A stretch of DNA of 64,000 nt from Streptomyces bluensis. GTDB taxonomy: Bacteria > Actinomycetota > Actinomycetes > Streptomycetales > Streptomycetaceae. Made by a program: the position numbers and the translations under genes. Positions 48,228 to 57,305 of this stretch are shown here, one piece after another (positions within the stretch are counted from its first letter, which is position 1; every line of letters starts with the position of its first letter). A model generated the notes under the pieces. It was not told the DNA's origin, searched no databases, and was given only the letters and a program-made list of their open reading frames with translations. Where the stretch lies: positions 1-64,000 of the forward strand of contig NZ_BMVM01000004.1 in NCBI RefSeq assembly GCF_014650715.1. The letters are read 5' to 3'.

Positions 48228-49393
48228 ACGACGCCCTCCCGGAGCGGATCGACGCCCTCCCTGGAGGGGCGCGGCGCGGCCGCGTCGTGCGCCGCGAGGA
48301 ACGCCTCCACCGCCGTCGTCCACCCGAAACACTCCGCACGCGCGCGTGCGGCCTCCCTGCGCTCGTGCTCGGGGCGCGCGAGAAGCAGCTCCACGGCGTC
48401 GGCGAACGACTTCCCGTTGTCGGCTGCCGTGGCCCCGGCCGAGCCGACGACCTCCGGCAGCGCGGACGAGGCGCTGGCCACCACGGGCGTGCCGCAGGCC
48501 ATCGCCTCCAGGGCCGCGAGCCCGAACGTCTCCGCGGGTCCGGGTGCCAGACACACATCGGCGGAGGCCTGCAGGGCGCCCAGCGTCCCACGGTCGGTCA
48601 CGTGTCCCAGGAAGGTCACCGGGAGCCCCTGGGCCCGCTGTTCGAGACGTGCCCGCAGCGGCCCGTCCCCGGCGACGACCAGGACCGCCCGCCTCCCGCG
48701 CCGCAGCAGCGCCTCCAGCGCGTCGAGCGCCGTACCGGGCCGCTTCTCGACGGACAGCCGGGAGCACATCACCAGCAGCACGTCCCCCTCGCGTGTGTGC
48801 CGGGCCCGCAGCCCCGGGTCCCGCAGCGCCGGGTGCCGCCCCACCAGGTCGACGCCCAGCGGGGCCCGTACGACGTTGCGCGCGCCGATCCGCACGAACT
48901 CGCGCTCGGCGAACTCGGTGGTGCACACGACCTTCGAGTAGGTGTGCGCCGTACGGACGTTGAGGGCGTCGGCGGCACGCCGGGACATCGCCTCGGACAG
49001 GCCCCAGGTGCGCAGGACCCCGTCGGCGGTCTCGTGGGAGACCATCATGGCGGGCACCCTGGCCCGGCGGGCCCACGCACCGGTCCAGCGCAGGGTGGTC
49101 CGGTCGGAGACCTCCAGGCGGTCGGGCGCGAGCCGCTCCAGGAGCCCGGCCACGCGCCGTTTGTCCACGAGGACGCGGTAGCCGCCGGTGCCGGGCAGCA
49201 GCGGTCCGGGCAGGGTGATGACGCGTCCCTGGTCGGTCTGGCGGTCGGTGTGGCGCTCGCCGGGCACGATGAGGACGGGCTCGTGGCCGGCCTCCTGGAA
49301 GCCCTTTCCCAGTTCGCGCAGCGCGGTGCGCAGGCCGCCCGAGGCGGGAGCGACGAAGTTCGCCAGCCGGACGATGCGCAGCGAGTCGCTCAT
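48224..49393 (-). CDS. Glycosyltransferase family 4 protein
   Basis: A 389-residue GT-B glycosyltransferase. The N-terminal acceptor domain has NFVAPASGGLRTALRELGKG; the C-terminal GT4 donor domain has CSRLSVEKRPGTALDA, VAGDGPLRARLE, and the EX7E motif in AETFGLAALEAMACGTPVV. No membrane segment is present, but such enzymes work at the inner face of the membrane. Its ATG overlaps the stop of the following (upstream) glycosyltransferase gene and its stop overlaps the esterase start. The donor (GDP-mannose or UDP-sugar) cannot be read from sequence. Confidence 0.88.
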   Translation of the reverse strand: MSDSLRIVRLANFVAPASGGLRTALRELGKGFQEAGHEPVLIVPGERHTDRQTDQGRVITLPGPLLPGTGGYRVLVDKRRVAGLLERLAPDRLEVSDRTTLRWTGAWARRARVPAMMVSHETADGVLRTWGLSEAMSRRAADALNVRTAHTYSKVVCTTEFAEREFVRIGARNVVRAPLGVDLVGRHPALRDPGLRARHTREGDVLLVMCSRLSVEKRPGTALDALEALLRRGRRAVLVVAGDGPLRARLEQRAQGLPVTFLGHVTDRGTLGALQASADVCLAPGPAETFGLAALEAMACGTPVVASASSALPEVVGSAGATAADNGKSFADAVELLLARPEHERREAARARAECFGWTTAVEAFLAAHDAAAPRPSREGVDPLREGVV

Positions 49394-50514
49394 GCCGCCA
49401 CCACCGTCCGCGCGGACAGCACGTCGGCGTAGTGCCCGATCAGCTGGTCCCCGACCGCCTCCCAGGTGCGGCCCTCGACCGTCGTCCGCCCCGCCGCGCC
49501 GTACTCGGCCCGCAGCGCGGGATCGCCGGCCAGCGTCCGTACGGCGTCGCGTACGGCGTCCGCGTCGCGCGGCGGGACCAGCAGGCCGGTGCGCTCGTGC
49601 GCCACCAGGTCCAGCGGGCCGCCGGCGGCGGGCGCGATGACGGGCACCCCGCTCGCCATGGCCTCCTGGACGGTCTGGCAGAAGGTCTCGAAGGGCCCGG
49701 TGTGCGTGAAGACGTCCAGCGAGGCGAAGATCCGGGCGAGGTCGTGGCCGGTGCGGCGGCCGAGGAAGACGGCACCGGGCAGGGCCTCGCGCAGGCCGGG
49801 CTCGCTGGGTCCGTCGCCCACGACGACGACCCGTACGCCGTCGAGGGCGCAGGCGCCGGCCAGCAGCTCCACCTGCTTCTCGGGGGCGAGCCGGCCGACG
49901 TAGCCGACGATCAGCTCGCCGTTCGGCGCCAGTTCCCGGCGCAGTGCCTCGTCGCGGTGGTCGGGACGGAAGCGGACGGTGTCCACGCCGCGCGGCCACA
50001 GCTTGACCCGGGGGATGCCGTGCGCCTCCAGGTCGTGCAGGGCCACGCTGGACGGGGCGAGGGTGAGGTCGGCCGCGGCGTGCACGGAGCGGATCCGCCG
50101 CCAGGCGGCACCCTCGCCCGCGTGTACGTAGGTGCGGGCGTATCCCGCGAGGTCGGTCTGGTAGACGGCCACGGCGGGGATGCCGAGCCGGGCGGCGGCG
50201 GCCATGCCGCGTACGCCGAGGACGAAGGGGCTGGCCAGGTGCACGAGGTCGGCGCGGTGATCGGTGATCGCCGCGGCGACGCGTCGGCTGGGGAGGGCGA
50301 CGCGGACCTGGGGGTAGCCCGGGAGCGGAAGGGAAGGGACGCGGACGACGGGGCACGGCGCCTGGGCGTCGGCCTCGGTCCCAGCTGCGGTGGCCGGGGC
50401 CACGACGAGCGGGGCGTGACCGCGCGCGGCGAGGTGCCGCGCCGTCTGGAGGGCACAGTGGGCCACGCCGTTCACATCGGGGGGAAAGGACTCGGTCACG
50501 ATGACGACACGCAT
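49390..50514 (-). CDS. Glycosyltransferase family 4 protein, mannosyltransferase-like (MgtA-like)
   Basis: A 374-residue GT-B enzyme that starts with VVIVTESFPPDVNGVAHCAL, the glycine loop typical of GDP-mannose-dependent alpha-mannosyltransferases such as mycobacterial MgtA. Other motifs are AVYQTDLAGYARTY, the donor-domain VGYVGRLAPEKQVELL, VVGDGPSEPGLREALP, and the EX7E block in PFETFCQTVQEAMASGVPVI. First gene of a three-gene coupled operon. A mannosylated lipid product is a reasonable guess, given that Ppm1 is also encoded in the window. Confidence 0.88.
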   Translation of the reverse strand: MRVVIVTESFPPDVNGVAHCALQTARHLAARGHAPLVVAPATAAGTEADAQAPCPVVRVPSLPLPGYPQVRVALPSRRVAAAITDHRADLVHLASPFVLGVRGMAAAARLGIPAVAVYQTDLAGYARTYVHAGEGAAWRRIRSVHAAADLTLAPSSVALHDLEAHGIPRVKLWPRGVDTVRFRPDHRDEALRRELAPNGELIVGYVGRLAPEKQVELLAGACALDGVRVVVVGDGPSEPGLREALPGAVFLGRRTGHDLARIFASLDVFTHTGPFETFCQTVQEAMASGVPVIAPAAGGPLDLVAHERTGLLVPPRDADAVRDAVRTLAGDPALRAEYGAAGRTTVEGRTWEAVGDQLIGHYADVLSARTVVAA

Positions 50515-50696
50515 ACCGGTGTTGTCCTCGCGTTGGACGTGGCCGCGTCAACGTGGATCTTTCCGGGCGGGGAACGACGCGTGAGCGTTCCGCACCGCTC
50601 CCTTCCGGCTCCACGGGCCTTTCCCCCAGGTCACCCGCCGTTCATACAGTTGTTCAATCGTTCACGCGGTCGTCCACCCGGTGGGGTGTCCCGGGT

Positions 50697-50744
50697 GTTC
50701 GCACGGCGGGTGTTCCAGCTGTTCACACGGCGGGTGTGTCCGGT
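50697..50744 (-). repeat. Two 24-base direct repeats spanning the HEAT-protein stop codon
   Basis: Positions 50697-50720 and 50721-50744 agree at about 20 of 24 bases (both begin GTTC.CACGGCGGGTGT). A weaker third copy (GTCCACCCGGTGGGGTGTCCCGGGT) lies just before. On the minus strand this means the last codons (DTPAV) and stop of the HEAT-repeat gene are copied behind it. Confidence 0.7.
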
Positions 50745-52141
50745 CCGATCCGGCTCCGTACGGCTGTCTGGACCTCCGCCTCCTCGGCGGGATCGGCGGC
50801 GAGGCGGCGGAGTTGTTCGACGACGCGCGCGTCTCCGGTCTCGGCGTGCCGTGCGGCGATCTCGCGGGTGGATTCCTCGCAGTCCCACAGGCACTCGACG
50901 GCGAAGCCGGACGGGAAGGAGGGGTCGGTGGCGGCCAGGGCGCGGGCGGCGCGGCCGCGGAGGTGGGAGGAGGCGGTCTCGCGGTAGACATGGCGCAGGA
51001 CGGGGGCCGCGCACACGATGCCGAGCCGTCCGGTGCCGTCGACGAGGGTCCACAGTGTGGGCGCGTCGGGTCCCTCGCCGCGCACGGCCTCCCGGAGCGC
51101 GCCCAGGACCAGGTCGCTGTCGTTGGCCCCGCCGCGGCAGGCGAGGGTGCGTCCGGCGGCGGCGCCCAGCACGTCGGGCCGGTGCACCCAGCGGCGCGCC
51201 CGGTCGACGGCGGCGACGCTGCGCATCCGTTCGAAGGCGTCGACGGCCGCGTCCACGACGGCCGTGGAACCGTCGGCCACGGCACCCTCGATCAGGTCGA
51301 GGGCGTCGGGATCGTTGCTGTCGGCCAGGTAGCGCAGGGCGGTGCTGCGGGCGCCGTCACTGCCGGCGCGGGCGGCTTCGAGGATCTCGGGACGGTCCTC
51401 GGGACCTGCCACGGCCATGAGACAGCGGGCGGCGGGCACATGGAGCGCGGCGCCGCGCTCGATGCCCTGCTGGGCCCACTCGAAGACGGCCCGCACGCTC
51501 CATCCCGGACGGGGCCCGGATGGTCGCATCTGGCGCTGCCAGCGGTCGAAGCAGCCGGCTTCCTGGGCGGCACGCACGCGTGTGGCGATCGATGCGCGGG
51601 AATCCTCGGCCCACAGCCGCCAGGGCCGCGGCTCGAAGGCGTCGCGGACGGTCGCCGCGAGCTCTGCTTCGCCCTCGGGGTCGGTGGCGAAGCGCGCCAG
51701 CACGGGTGCGGCGAGGGCACGCAGGCCGGCGTCGTCGTCTCTGAGGGCCAGTTCGTCGAGGGCCCAGGCCCAGTTGGTGCCGGAGGCGGCGTACCTGCGC
51801 AACAGGGTGAGGGCGTCCCGCCTGCCGTACGAGGCGAGGTGCCCGAGGACCGCGAGGGCGAGTCCGGTGCGCGACTCGCAGGTGTCGAGGACGTCCTCGG
51901 CGTCGAAGAGGTGCCGCTCGATCTCGTCCAGCTCGCCGTGCAGGTCGAGGTACAGACGGGCGTAGTACAGGGAGCGGTTCTCCACCTGCCAGTCGTGGCG
52001 GGGGTCGCTCAGCACGCAGTGGTTCAGTGCCGCGAGGGCTTCGGCCCGCGGGGCGGTGAGCGCGTGCAGCGTGCCGTCGCCGCGGCCCCGCTGGAGCAGG
52101 CCGAGCAGCGTACCGCTGGGCGCTATGACCGGTTCGAACAT
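50723..52141 (-). CDS. HEAT/PBS-lyase-type repeat protein
   Basis: A 472-residue all-helical protein with repeated 30-35 residue helical hairpins (for example AAPVLARFATDPEGEAELAATVRDAF, GARSTALRYLADSNDPDALDLIEGAV, HLRGRAARALAATDPSF), the pattern of HEAT or PBS-lyase repeats, used for protein-protein scaffolding. No catalytic motif, signal peptide or membrane segment is visible. The ATG at 52141 (MFEPVIAPSG) has GAGG nine bases upstream; an in-frame GTG five codons earlier overlaps that site. Its partner is unknown. The stop lies in a short tandem repeat. Confidence 0.82.
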   Translation of the reverse strand: MFEPVIAPSGTLLGLLQRGRGDGTLHALTAPRAEALAALNHCVLSDPRHDWQVENRSLYYARLYLDLHGELDEIERHLFDAEDVLDTCESRTGLALAVLGHLASYGRRDALTLLRRYAASGTNWAWALDELALRDDDAGLRALAAPVLARFATDPEGEAELAATVRDAFEPRPWRLWAEDSRASIATRVRAAQEAGCFDRWQRQMRPSGPRPGWSVRAVFEWAQQGIERGAALHVPAARCLMAVAGPEDRPEILEAARAGSDGARSTALRYLADSNDPDALDLIEGAVADGSTAVVDAAVDAFERMRSVAAVDRARRWVHRPDVLGAAAGRTLACRGGANDSDLVLGALREAVRGEGPDAPTLWTLVDGTGRLGIVCAAPVLRHVYRETASSHLRGRAARALAATDPSFPSGFAVECLWDCEESTREIAARHAETGDARVVEQLRRLAADPAEEAEVQTAVRSRIGPDTPAV

Positions 52142-52441
52142 GGGAAACAGCCTCACATCAAGCGTCGACGCAACCGGGAATCCGCACTACCTGGCCGCGT
52201 GACAACACGTCGGAGCGCCCGCCGTCTCTTGCTTGCTGTAGACCATCTTCCTCTGCCTCTCGTCGGTGGCCCATGCGGACCGCATCACGGCCCACGCGGT
52301 GCGGCAACACCTGCCCAGCCATCGTGTCCGTGAATCACGACGTCATGATGACTCGCTGGTTCTTCCTGCCGCGACCGAAATTTCCGGCGGCCCCGTACCG
52401 CCTCCCCCGTCTTCCGTGTCCTGCCTGGTCAGAACAGTGGA
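52142..52441 (-). promoter_or_regulatory. Region between the HEAT and ankyrin genes, no gene
   Basis: No gene is supportable. A 13-base palindrome, ATGCGGACCGCAT, lies at 52273-52285, and TGTAGACCATC at about 52240 resembles one half of a DasR site. Either could belong to the promoter of the HEAT-repeat gene. Confidence 0.35.
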
Positions 52442-52834
52442 TCAGTGTGCGCCAAACAGTTCGAGCAACTCCATCCGCTCGAACATGCGCGCGATGTCGA
52501 CGGCCGAAGGGGTGCCCGCGAGCGGGTCGGCGCCGCCCTCCAGGAGGACCCGGATGACCGCCTCCTCGCCCTTGAAAACCGCCCCCGCGAGCGGTGTCTG
52601 CCCCCGGTCGTTGACGTGGTCGGCCTCGGCGCCGCGCTCCAGGAGGGCGCGCACCGCCTCGGCGTGACCGTGATAGGCGGCGAGCATCACCAGCGAGTCG
52701 CCGCGGTCGTTGGTGAGGTTGGCCGGAACGCCCGCGTCGACGTACGCCACGAGCGCCTCGGTCTCGCCCCGGCGTGCCAGGTCGAAGATCTTCGTCGCGA
52801 GCTCCACGACCTCGGGGTCGGGGGCTTCACTCAT
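52442..52834 (-). CDS. Ankyrin-repeat protein
   Basis: A 130-residue cytoplasmic protein made of three to four ankyrin repeats. Typical units are visible: NDRGDSLVMLAAYHGHAEAV, RALLERGAEADHVNDRGQTP, and LLEGGADPLAGTPSAVDIAR. It starts with an acidic helix (MSEAPDPEVVELATKIFDLA). Such small ankyrin proteins usually bind another protein; no partner is evident nearby. ATG at 52834. Confidence 0.9.
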   Translation of the reverse strand: MSEAPDPEVVELATKIFDLARRGETEALVAYVDAGVPANLTNDRGDSLVMLAAYHGHAEAVRALLERGAEADHVNDRGQTPLAGAVFKGEEAVIRVLLEGGADPLAGTPSAVDIARMFERMELLELFGAH

Positions 52835-53162
52835 GGGACGGACCGCCTCTCACAGCGAGCGCGTACGAAGCCCGGAGGGCTCCAGGGACGACTTCGGGAG
52901 CGTACGGCGGCAGGTCGGTGCCGCCGTACGGGTGAATCGCCAGCGTACTGGGCTCCGCTCGCACATGAGCCGAGCCGCCCGAGGCAAAGTTCACAGCAGA
53001 CTCCGTCAGGCGCAACATCCCGCCTCGGACAGCTCAGCAGCGGCTCCACCACCCGAGCGAAAAGGACCGCAATTCACCCATTCGCGCCTTTTATCGTATA
53101 GATACATCTTGTGATGATGGCATAACTCATGGTGACTGTCCCCCTCGACCAGGAGAGCACAC
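52835..53162. promoter_or_regulatory. Divergent promoter region with an A+T-rich core
   Basis: Between the ankyrin gene and the small membrane-protein gene, no gene is supportable. The stretch 53088-53130 (TTTTATCGTATAGATACATC and after) is strikingly A+T-rich for this genome and contains TATA-like boxes, so it probably holds the promoter of the plus-strand genes. The ribosome binding site AGGAG precedes the start at 53163. Confidence 0.45.
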
Positions 53163-53357
53163 ATGATCCTGTCCATCTCAGGCGTCGTCCTGCTCGGCGT
53201 CATCGTCTTCCTCTTCTTCCGCAAGGACGGCCTCAAGGCCTCGCACGCCATCGTGGCCACGCTGTTCGGCTTCTACCTCGCCAGCACGGGCATCGCCCCG
53301 AGCATCGAGGCAGGGGGCGAGAGCCTCGCGAGCCTCCTAGGCGGCATCAAGTTCTGA
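53163..53357 (+). CDS. Small conserved membrane protein, 64 residues
   Basis: A 64-residue protein with an N-terminal membrane helix (SISGVVLLGVIVFLFFRKDG, 4-23) and a second hydrophobic stretch (about 29-45, IVATLFGFYLASTGIAPSI). ATG with AGGAG eight bases upstream. It precedes the FtsK-like gene by 38 bases on the same strand, so the two likely share a transcript. The sequence resembles small membrane proteins that accompany FtsK-like or plasmid-transfer genes in Streptomyces, but I cannot name a family. Confidence 0.78.
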   Translation: MILSISGVVLLGVIVFLFFRKDGLKASHAIVATLFGFYLASTGIAPSIEAGGESLASLLGGIKF

Positions 53358-53395
53358 TCCCCCCTCCCGCCCGTACGCACCTCAAGGAGACCGCA

Positions 53396-55021
53396 GTGGC
53401 CCGCCGCCCCCTCCCCCGCATCCTGAGCAACGGCAGTGCGCACCTCGCCCGCAGCAGGGAGCTGGCAAAGACGGCGGCCGACGGTGCCACCGACGTCCTC
53501 CACCCGCTGATCACGATCACCCGTGGACTGCGTCGCCTGGCGGCCGCCGGGCGACGCCAGTGGGCCGACACCCCGAAGGACAAACGAGGTTCCTTGTTCC
53601 TTCTGATGGCGTCGGTGGTGCTGGTGGTGGCCCTGGTGCCGTACGGACCGCTGCTCGCCGTCATCGGACTGATGGCGGCGGCAGCCTGGCAGGGCCGTGG
53701 CCCTGCGGGGGCGCCCACGGGCCCCGACGAGGCGCAGAAGCAGCGCCTCCAATCGCTGTACGAGGCCCTCGTGCCCTACTTCGCCGCCGCCGAGGACCCC
53801 GAACCCCTCTACGCCCACGGCGGCGACTGGCAGAAGGCGTTCACGGAGTACGCCTTCGACGGCTCCGGGCGCGTCCAGCGGCTGGAGATCCACTACCCGG
53901 CGTACTTCACCGACGGCGAGGCCGAGTCACGCGCGCGGATCGAGCGGGTGGTGCACTCCAAGTCGGGCCGCGGCCGCGAGTACCTGTTCGACTGGGACGA
54001 GGAGGGCAACCAACTCACGGTCACGGTCCTGGCGCCGCTTCCCACCGACGTCGCCGCCCAGCGCTTCGTCACGGCACCCGGCGAGCTGGTTCTCGGCTTC
54101 ACCGATCCGACCCACGTCCAGCGCACCCTGCCCGTGGAACACCGTGAGGAGCAGCGGGACGTCCCTCCGGTCGTCTGGCGCACGGGCACCCGCTCCACGG
54201 AACCGCATCTGCTCGCGGTGGGCGAGCCGGGCAGTGGGACGACCACGCTGCTCCGCTCCCTCGCACTCCAGGCCCTGCAGTACGGCGACGTGCTGATCGT
54301 CGAGGGCAGCGGCACCGACGGGTACGCGTGCCTGACCGGCCGGGACGGCGTGCTGGCCGTCGAGTGCGGGCTCGCCGGGGCACTGGCCGGCCTGGAGTGG
54401 GCGGCGCACGAGACGGAGCGCAGGCTGATCGCCGCCAACGTGGCCCGCCAGGCGGGCCACCCACCGCCGGACGACACCCGACGCCCCCTGTGGATCCTGC
54501 TGGACCGCCCGAGCGCGCTGGGCCACGTGGCCGCCGCGGACGGCGGCCGCGACCCGCAGTCCCTGCTCCGTGTGCCGCTGCGCCACGGCCGCCCGGCGAA
54601 CGTCACGGTCGTCGTGGCCGAACAGTTCGACGGTCTGGACACCCTCTCCGACGCGGTTCTGCAGCACACACGCGCGCGCGTGCTGCTCGGCTCCGCCTCT
54701 CCGGAGCAGCAGGAGACGGTCCTGGGCGCGCGCCCGCGCACCACGCCCACCCCGGACATCCCGCCCGGCCGGGGGTATGCCCGCCTGGGCGCGGGCCCGG
54801 TCCACCGCCTCCAGGTCCCGGCCACCCCGGACCCGTACGACGAGGCCACGACCGAGAGCCTCCGTCAGGCGGTGCTGGACCTGCTTCCGGTCCGGACCGC
54901 TCCGGGGGACGAGGTGCCGACGCAGGCCGACGAGGTCGAACTGGTTCATGCGGAGACCGAACCGGTACGGATGGACAAGGACGTGATCCCGGCCAAAGCC
55001 GCGGTGGCCGCCGAGGGCTGA
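53396..55021 (+). CDS. Membrane-anchored FtsK/SpoIIIE-like protein with degenerate ATP site
   Basis: A 541-residue protein. One or two membrane helices lie at about 66-97 (LFLLMASVVLVVALVPYGPL and after), followed by a mixed alpha/beta region and a RecA-like domain from about 265. The P-loop position reads VGEPGSGTTTLLRS (276-288): threonine 282 replaces the invariant lysine. The Walker B strand reads RPLWILLDRPSAL (Asp370), without the usual following glutamate. A C-terminal acidic tail follows. GTG at 53396 behind AAGGAGA. ATP hydrolysis looks unlikely, so a structural or regulatory role is possible. It follows the small membrane protein and converges on the MocR gene with nine bases between stops. 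Confidence 0.72.
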   Translation: MARRPLPRILSNGSAHLARSRELAKTAADGATDVLHPLITITRGLRRLAAAGRRQWADTPKDKRGSLFLLMASVVLVVALVPYGPLLAVIGLMAAAAWQGRGPAGAPTGPDEAQKQRLQSLYEALVPYFAAAEDPEPLYAHGGDWQKAFTEYAFDGSGRVQRLEIHYPAYFTDGEAESRARIERVVHSKSGRGREYLFDWDEEGNQLTVTVLAPLPTDVAAQRFVTAPGELVLGFTDPTHVQRTLPVEHREEQRDVPPVVWRTGTRSTEPHLLAVGEPGSGTTTLLRSLALQALQYGDVLIVEGSGTDGYACLTGRDGVLAVECGLAGALAGLEWAAHETERRLIAANVARQAGHPPPDDTRRPLWILLDRPSALGHVAAADGGRDPQSLLRVPLRHGRPANVTVVVAEQFDGLDTLSDAVLQHTRARVLLGSASPEQQETVLGARPRTTPTPDIPPGRGYARLGAGPVHRLQVPATPDPYDEATTESLRQAVLDLLPVRTAPGDEVPTQADEVELVHAETEPVRMDKDVIPAKAAVAAEG

Positions 55022-55030
55022 CCCACCGGG

Positions 55031-56539
55031 TCAGGCCACGAACGTGCGCGGCGCCTCCGCACCCCCGGCCGCCCCCGCCTCCACCAGCCGTGCCGCCGCC
55101 GCGAGCCGCACGGCGGCCTCGTCCGCCACCGCACCGCCCACCGTGAACGGCAGTCGCACATACCCCTCGAAGGCCCCGTCGACACCGAACCGCGGCCCCG
55201 ACGGCACACGCACCCCGACCCGTTCCCCGGCCTCGGCCAGCCGCGAGCCCGACAGCCCCCCGGCACGCGCCCACAGGGTGAGCCCGCCTCGCGGCACCTC
55301 GAACTCCCAGCCCGGCAGTTCCCGGCGTACGGCGGCGACGAGCGCGTCCCGGTTCTCGCGGGCCTGGCCGCGCCGGATGCCCAGGGCGTGCTCCCAGCCC
55401 CCGGTGCTCATCAGCCAGTTCACGGCCAACTGCTCCAGCACGGGGGTGCCGAGATCGGCGTACGCGCGGGCCGCGACGAGGCTGCGGACGACGTCGGGCG
55501 CGGCACGCACCCAGCCGATGCGCATGCCCGCCCAGAACGCCTTGCTCGCCGAGCCGACCGTGATGACGGTCGAGCCCGCCGGGTCGAAGCCGCAGACCGG
55601 CCGGGGCATCGCGCGGGCGTCGAGGTCCGGGTCCAGACGGACTTCACTCATCGTCTCGTCGACGACGAGCACGGTCCCCGCGGCCCGGGCCGCGTCCACG
55701 AGCCGTCGCCGCTGGTCCTCGCCGGCGAGCGCGCCCGTCGGATTGTGGAAGTCGGCGACGACGTACGCGAGCCGCGGCGCCGCGTCCCGCAGCACCTGCC
55801 GCCAGCGGTCCAGATCCCACCCGTCGAGCCCTTCGGCCATCGCGACCGGCACCAGCCGGGCGCCCGCCTCACGCATCAGCTGAAGGATGTTGGCGTACGA
55901 GGGCGACTCCACCGCGATGCGTTCGCCGCGCCCGGCGAAGAGATGACAGATGGCGTCCATGGCACCCATCGCCCCGGTGGTGACCATGATCTGCTCCGGC
56001 ATGGTGGGGACCCCGCGCGCGGTGTACCGCTCGGCGAGCATCGCGCGCAGCGCGGGCACGCCGGCCGGGTAGTCGCCGTGCGTGTGAGCGTACGGGGGCA
56101 GCTCCTCCAGGGCGCCCTGCACGGCCCGGGTGAGCCACGGCTCGGGCGCGGGCAGGGCCGCACAGCCCAGGTCGATCATCGAGCCGAGCGCCTCGGGCGG
56201 CAGGGGCTCCAGTCCGCGCGCGGGGAGCGGGTTCCCGGCGGGCACGGCGGTCCAACTGCCCGCTCCCCTGCGGGACTCCAGAAAACCCTCGGTGCGCAGG
56301 GCCTCGTAGGCCGCCGCGACCGTGGTGCGACTGACGGACAGGGACAGCGCGAGCTCGCGCTCGGCGGGCAGCCGGGCCGCGACCGGCACACGGCCCTCCA
56401 GTACCAGCAGCCGGATGCCGTCGGCGAGCGCGCGATAGGCGGGCGGTCGGCGGGTGCCCGGACCTGCCGGGCGCTCCTGCTGGGAGGTGAGCAGCCGCGC
56501 GAGCTGAGCCGCACCCACTGCCGACGTCCACTGAGCCAT
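55031..56539 (-). CDS. MocR-type regulator (GntR DNA-binding plus PLP aminotransferase domain)
   Basis: A 502-residue MocR protein. The GntR winged helix is at about 28-95 (RALADGIRLLVLEGRVPVAARLPAERELA, then SVSRTTVAAAYEALR). A linker leads to a fold-type I aminotransferase domain with TTGAMGAMDAI, DFHNPTGAL, and the PLP lysine in SASKAFWAGMRIGW. ATG at 56539. It is divergent from a YczE-type membrane protein, a pairing repeatedly seen for this MocR subgroup, so it probably controls that gene. The ligand is likely an amino compound or a vitamin B6 form, as for PdxR and GabR relatives. Confidence 0.92.
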   Translation of the reverse strand: MAQWTSAVGAAQLARLLTSQQERPAGPGTRRPPAYRALADGIRLLVLEGRVPVAARLPAERELALSLSVSRTTVAAAYEALRTEGFLESRRGAGSWTAVPAGNPLPARGLEPLPPEALGSMIDLGCAALPAPEPWLTRAVQGALEELPPYAHTHGDYPAGVPALRAMLAERYTARGVPTMPEQIMVTTGAMGAMDAICHLFAGRGERIAVESPSYANILQLMREAGARLVPVAMAEGLDGWDLDRWRQVLRDAAPRLAYVVADFHNPTGALAGEDQRRRLVDAARAAGTVLVVDETMSEVRLDPDLDARAMPRPVCGFDPAGSTVITVGSASKAFWAGMRIGWVRAAPDVVRSLVAARAYADLGTPVLEQLAVNWLMSTGGWEHALGIRRGQARENRDALVAAVRRELPGWEFEVPRGGLTLWARAGGLSGSRLAEAGERVGVRVPSGPRFGVDGAFEGYVRLPFTVGGAVADEAAVRLAAAARLVEAGAAGGAEAPRTFVA

Positions 56540-56642
56540 GGTTTTCAGTCCACCTTCCCCGAATTGGCCATGGATGGCGTGTCCTGCCAAGCCACAGAGT
56601 GTCATGAGCCGGGCCACTGCCACCACCTCAGGGGGAAACGTC

Positions 56643-57305
56643 TTGTCCAAGGAGCAGTTCACGCAGCGCCGCCTCGGGCGGCGGTTGATCCAGCTGTACG
56701 CCGGTCTCGCGCTGTACGGCGCGAGCATGGCACTCCTCGTGGAGGCGGGCCTGGGCCTGGCGCCCTGGATCGTGCTGGACGAGGGGCTCGCCGAACTCAC
56801 CGGGCTGACGATCGGCGTGACAGTGATCCTCGTGGGGGCCGTCGTGCTGCTCCTGTGGATCCCGCTGCGCCAGCGGCCGGGACTCGGCACGGTCTCCAAC
56901 GTCTTCGTGATCGGTCTCACGATGGACGCCACCCTGGCGGCGGTGCCCGACGCGCGCACCCTGGCCGTGCGGGTTCCGCTGGTCGTCGGCGGCATCCTCC
57001 TGAACGGCGTGGCGACCGGTCTCTACATCGCGGCCCGTTTCGGGCCCGGCCCGCGCGACGGCCTGATGACGGGTCTGCACCAGCGCACCGGCCGCTCGAT
57101 CCGCCTGATCCGCACGGCGATCGAGCTGGCGGTGGTGGCGACCGGTTTCGTCCTCGGGGGCACGGTCGGCGTCGGCACGGTCCTCTACGCGCTGGCCATC
57201 GGCCCGCTGTCCCAGCTGTTCCTGCGCGTGTTCGCCGTCCCCACGGCATCCGGCAGCACGGTCGTTGCCACCGGTCCATCCCAGCGAGCGATACTTCCCA
57301 GGTGA
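56643..57305 (+). CDS. YczE/YyaS/YitT-type membrane protein
   Basis: A 220-residue membrane protein with five hydrophobic segments, of the YczE family (function unknown; YczE of Bacillus affects surfactin production). Conserved blocks are LYGASMALLVEAGLGLAPW and the loop GPGPRDGLMTGL, typical of YczE/YitT. I place the start at the TTG at 56643 because CAGGGGGA lies six bases before it and LSKEQFTQRRLGRRL begins the conserved part; an ATG at 56604 is an alternative with a weaker site. Divergent from mocR; the stop overlaps the glycerophosphodiesterase start (GTGA). Confidence 0.87.
   Translation: MSKEQFTQRRLGRRLIQLYAGLALYGASMALLVEAGLGLAPWIVLDEGLAELTGLTIGVTVILVGAVVLLLWIPLRQRPGLGTVSNVFVIGLTMDATLAAVPDARTLAVRVPLVVGGILLNGVATGLYIAARFGPGPRDGLMTGLHQRTGRSIRLIRTAIELAVVATGFVLGGTVGVGTVLYALAIGPLSQLFLRVFAVPTASGSTVVATGPSQRAILPR

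Noticed and set aside
52235..52255. DasR (dre) site upstream of the HEAT-repeat gene
   Set aside because: TGTAGACCATC matches only the right half of the palindrome; the left half is poor. Not enough for an operator call.
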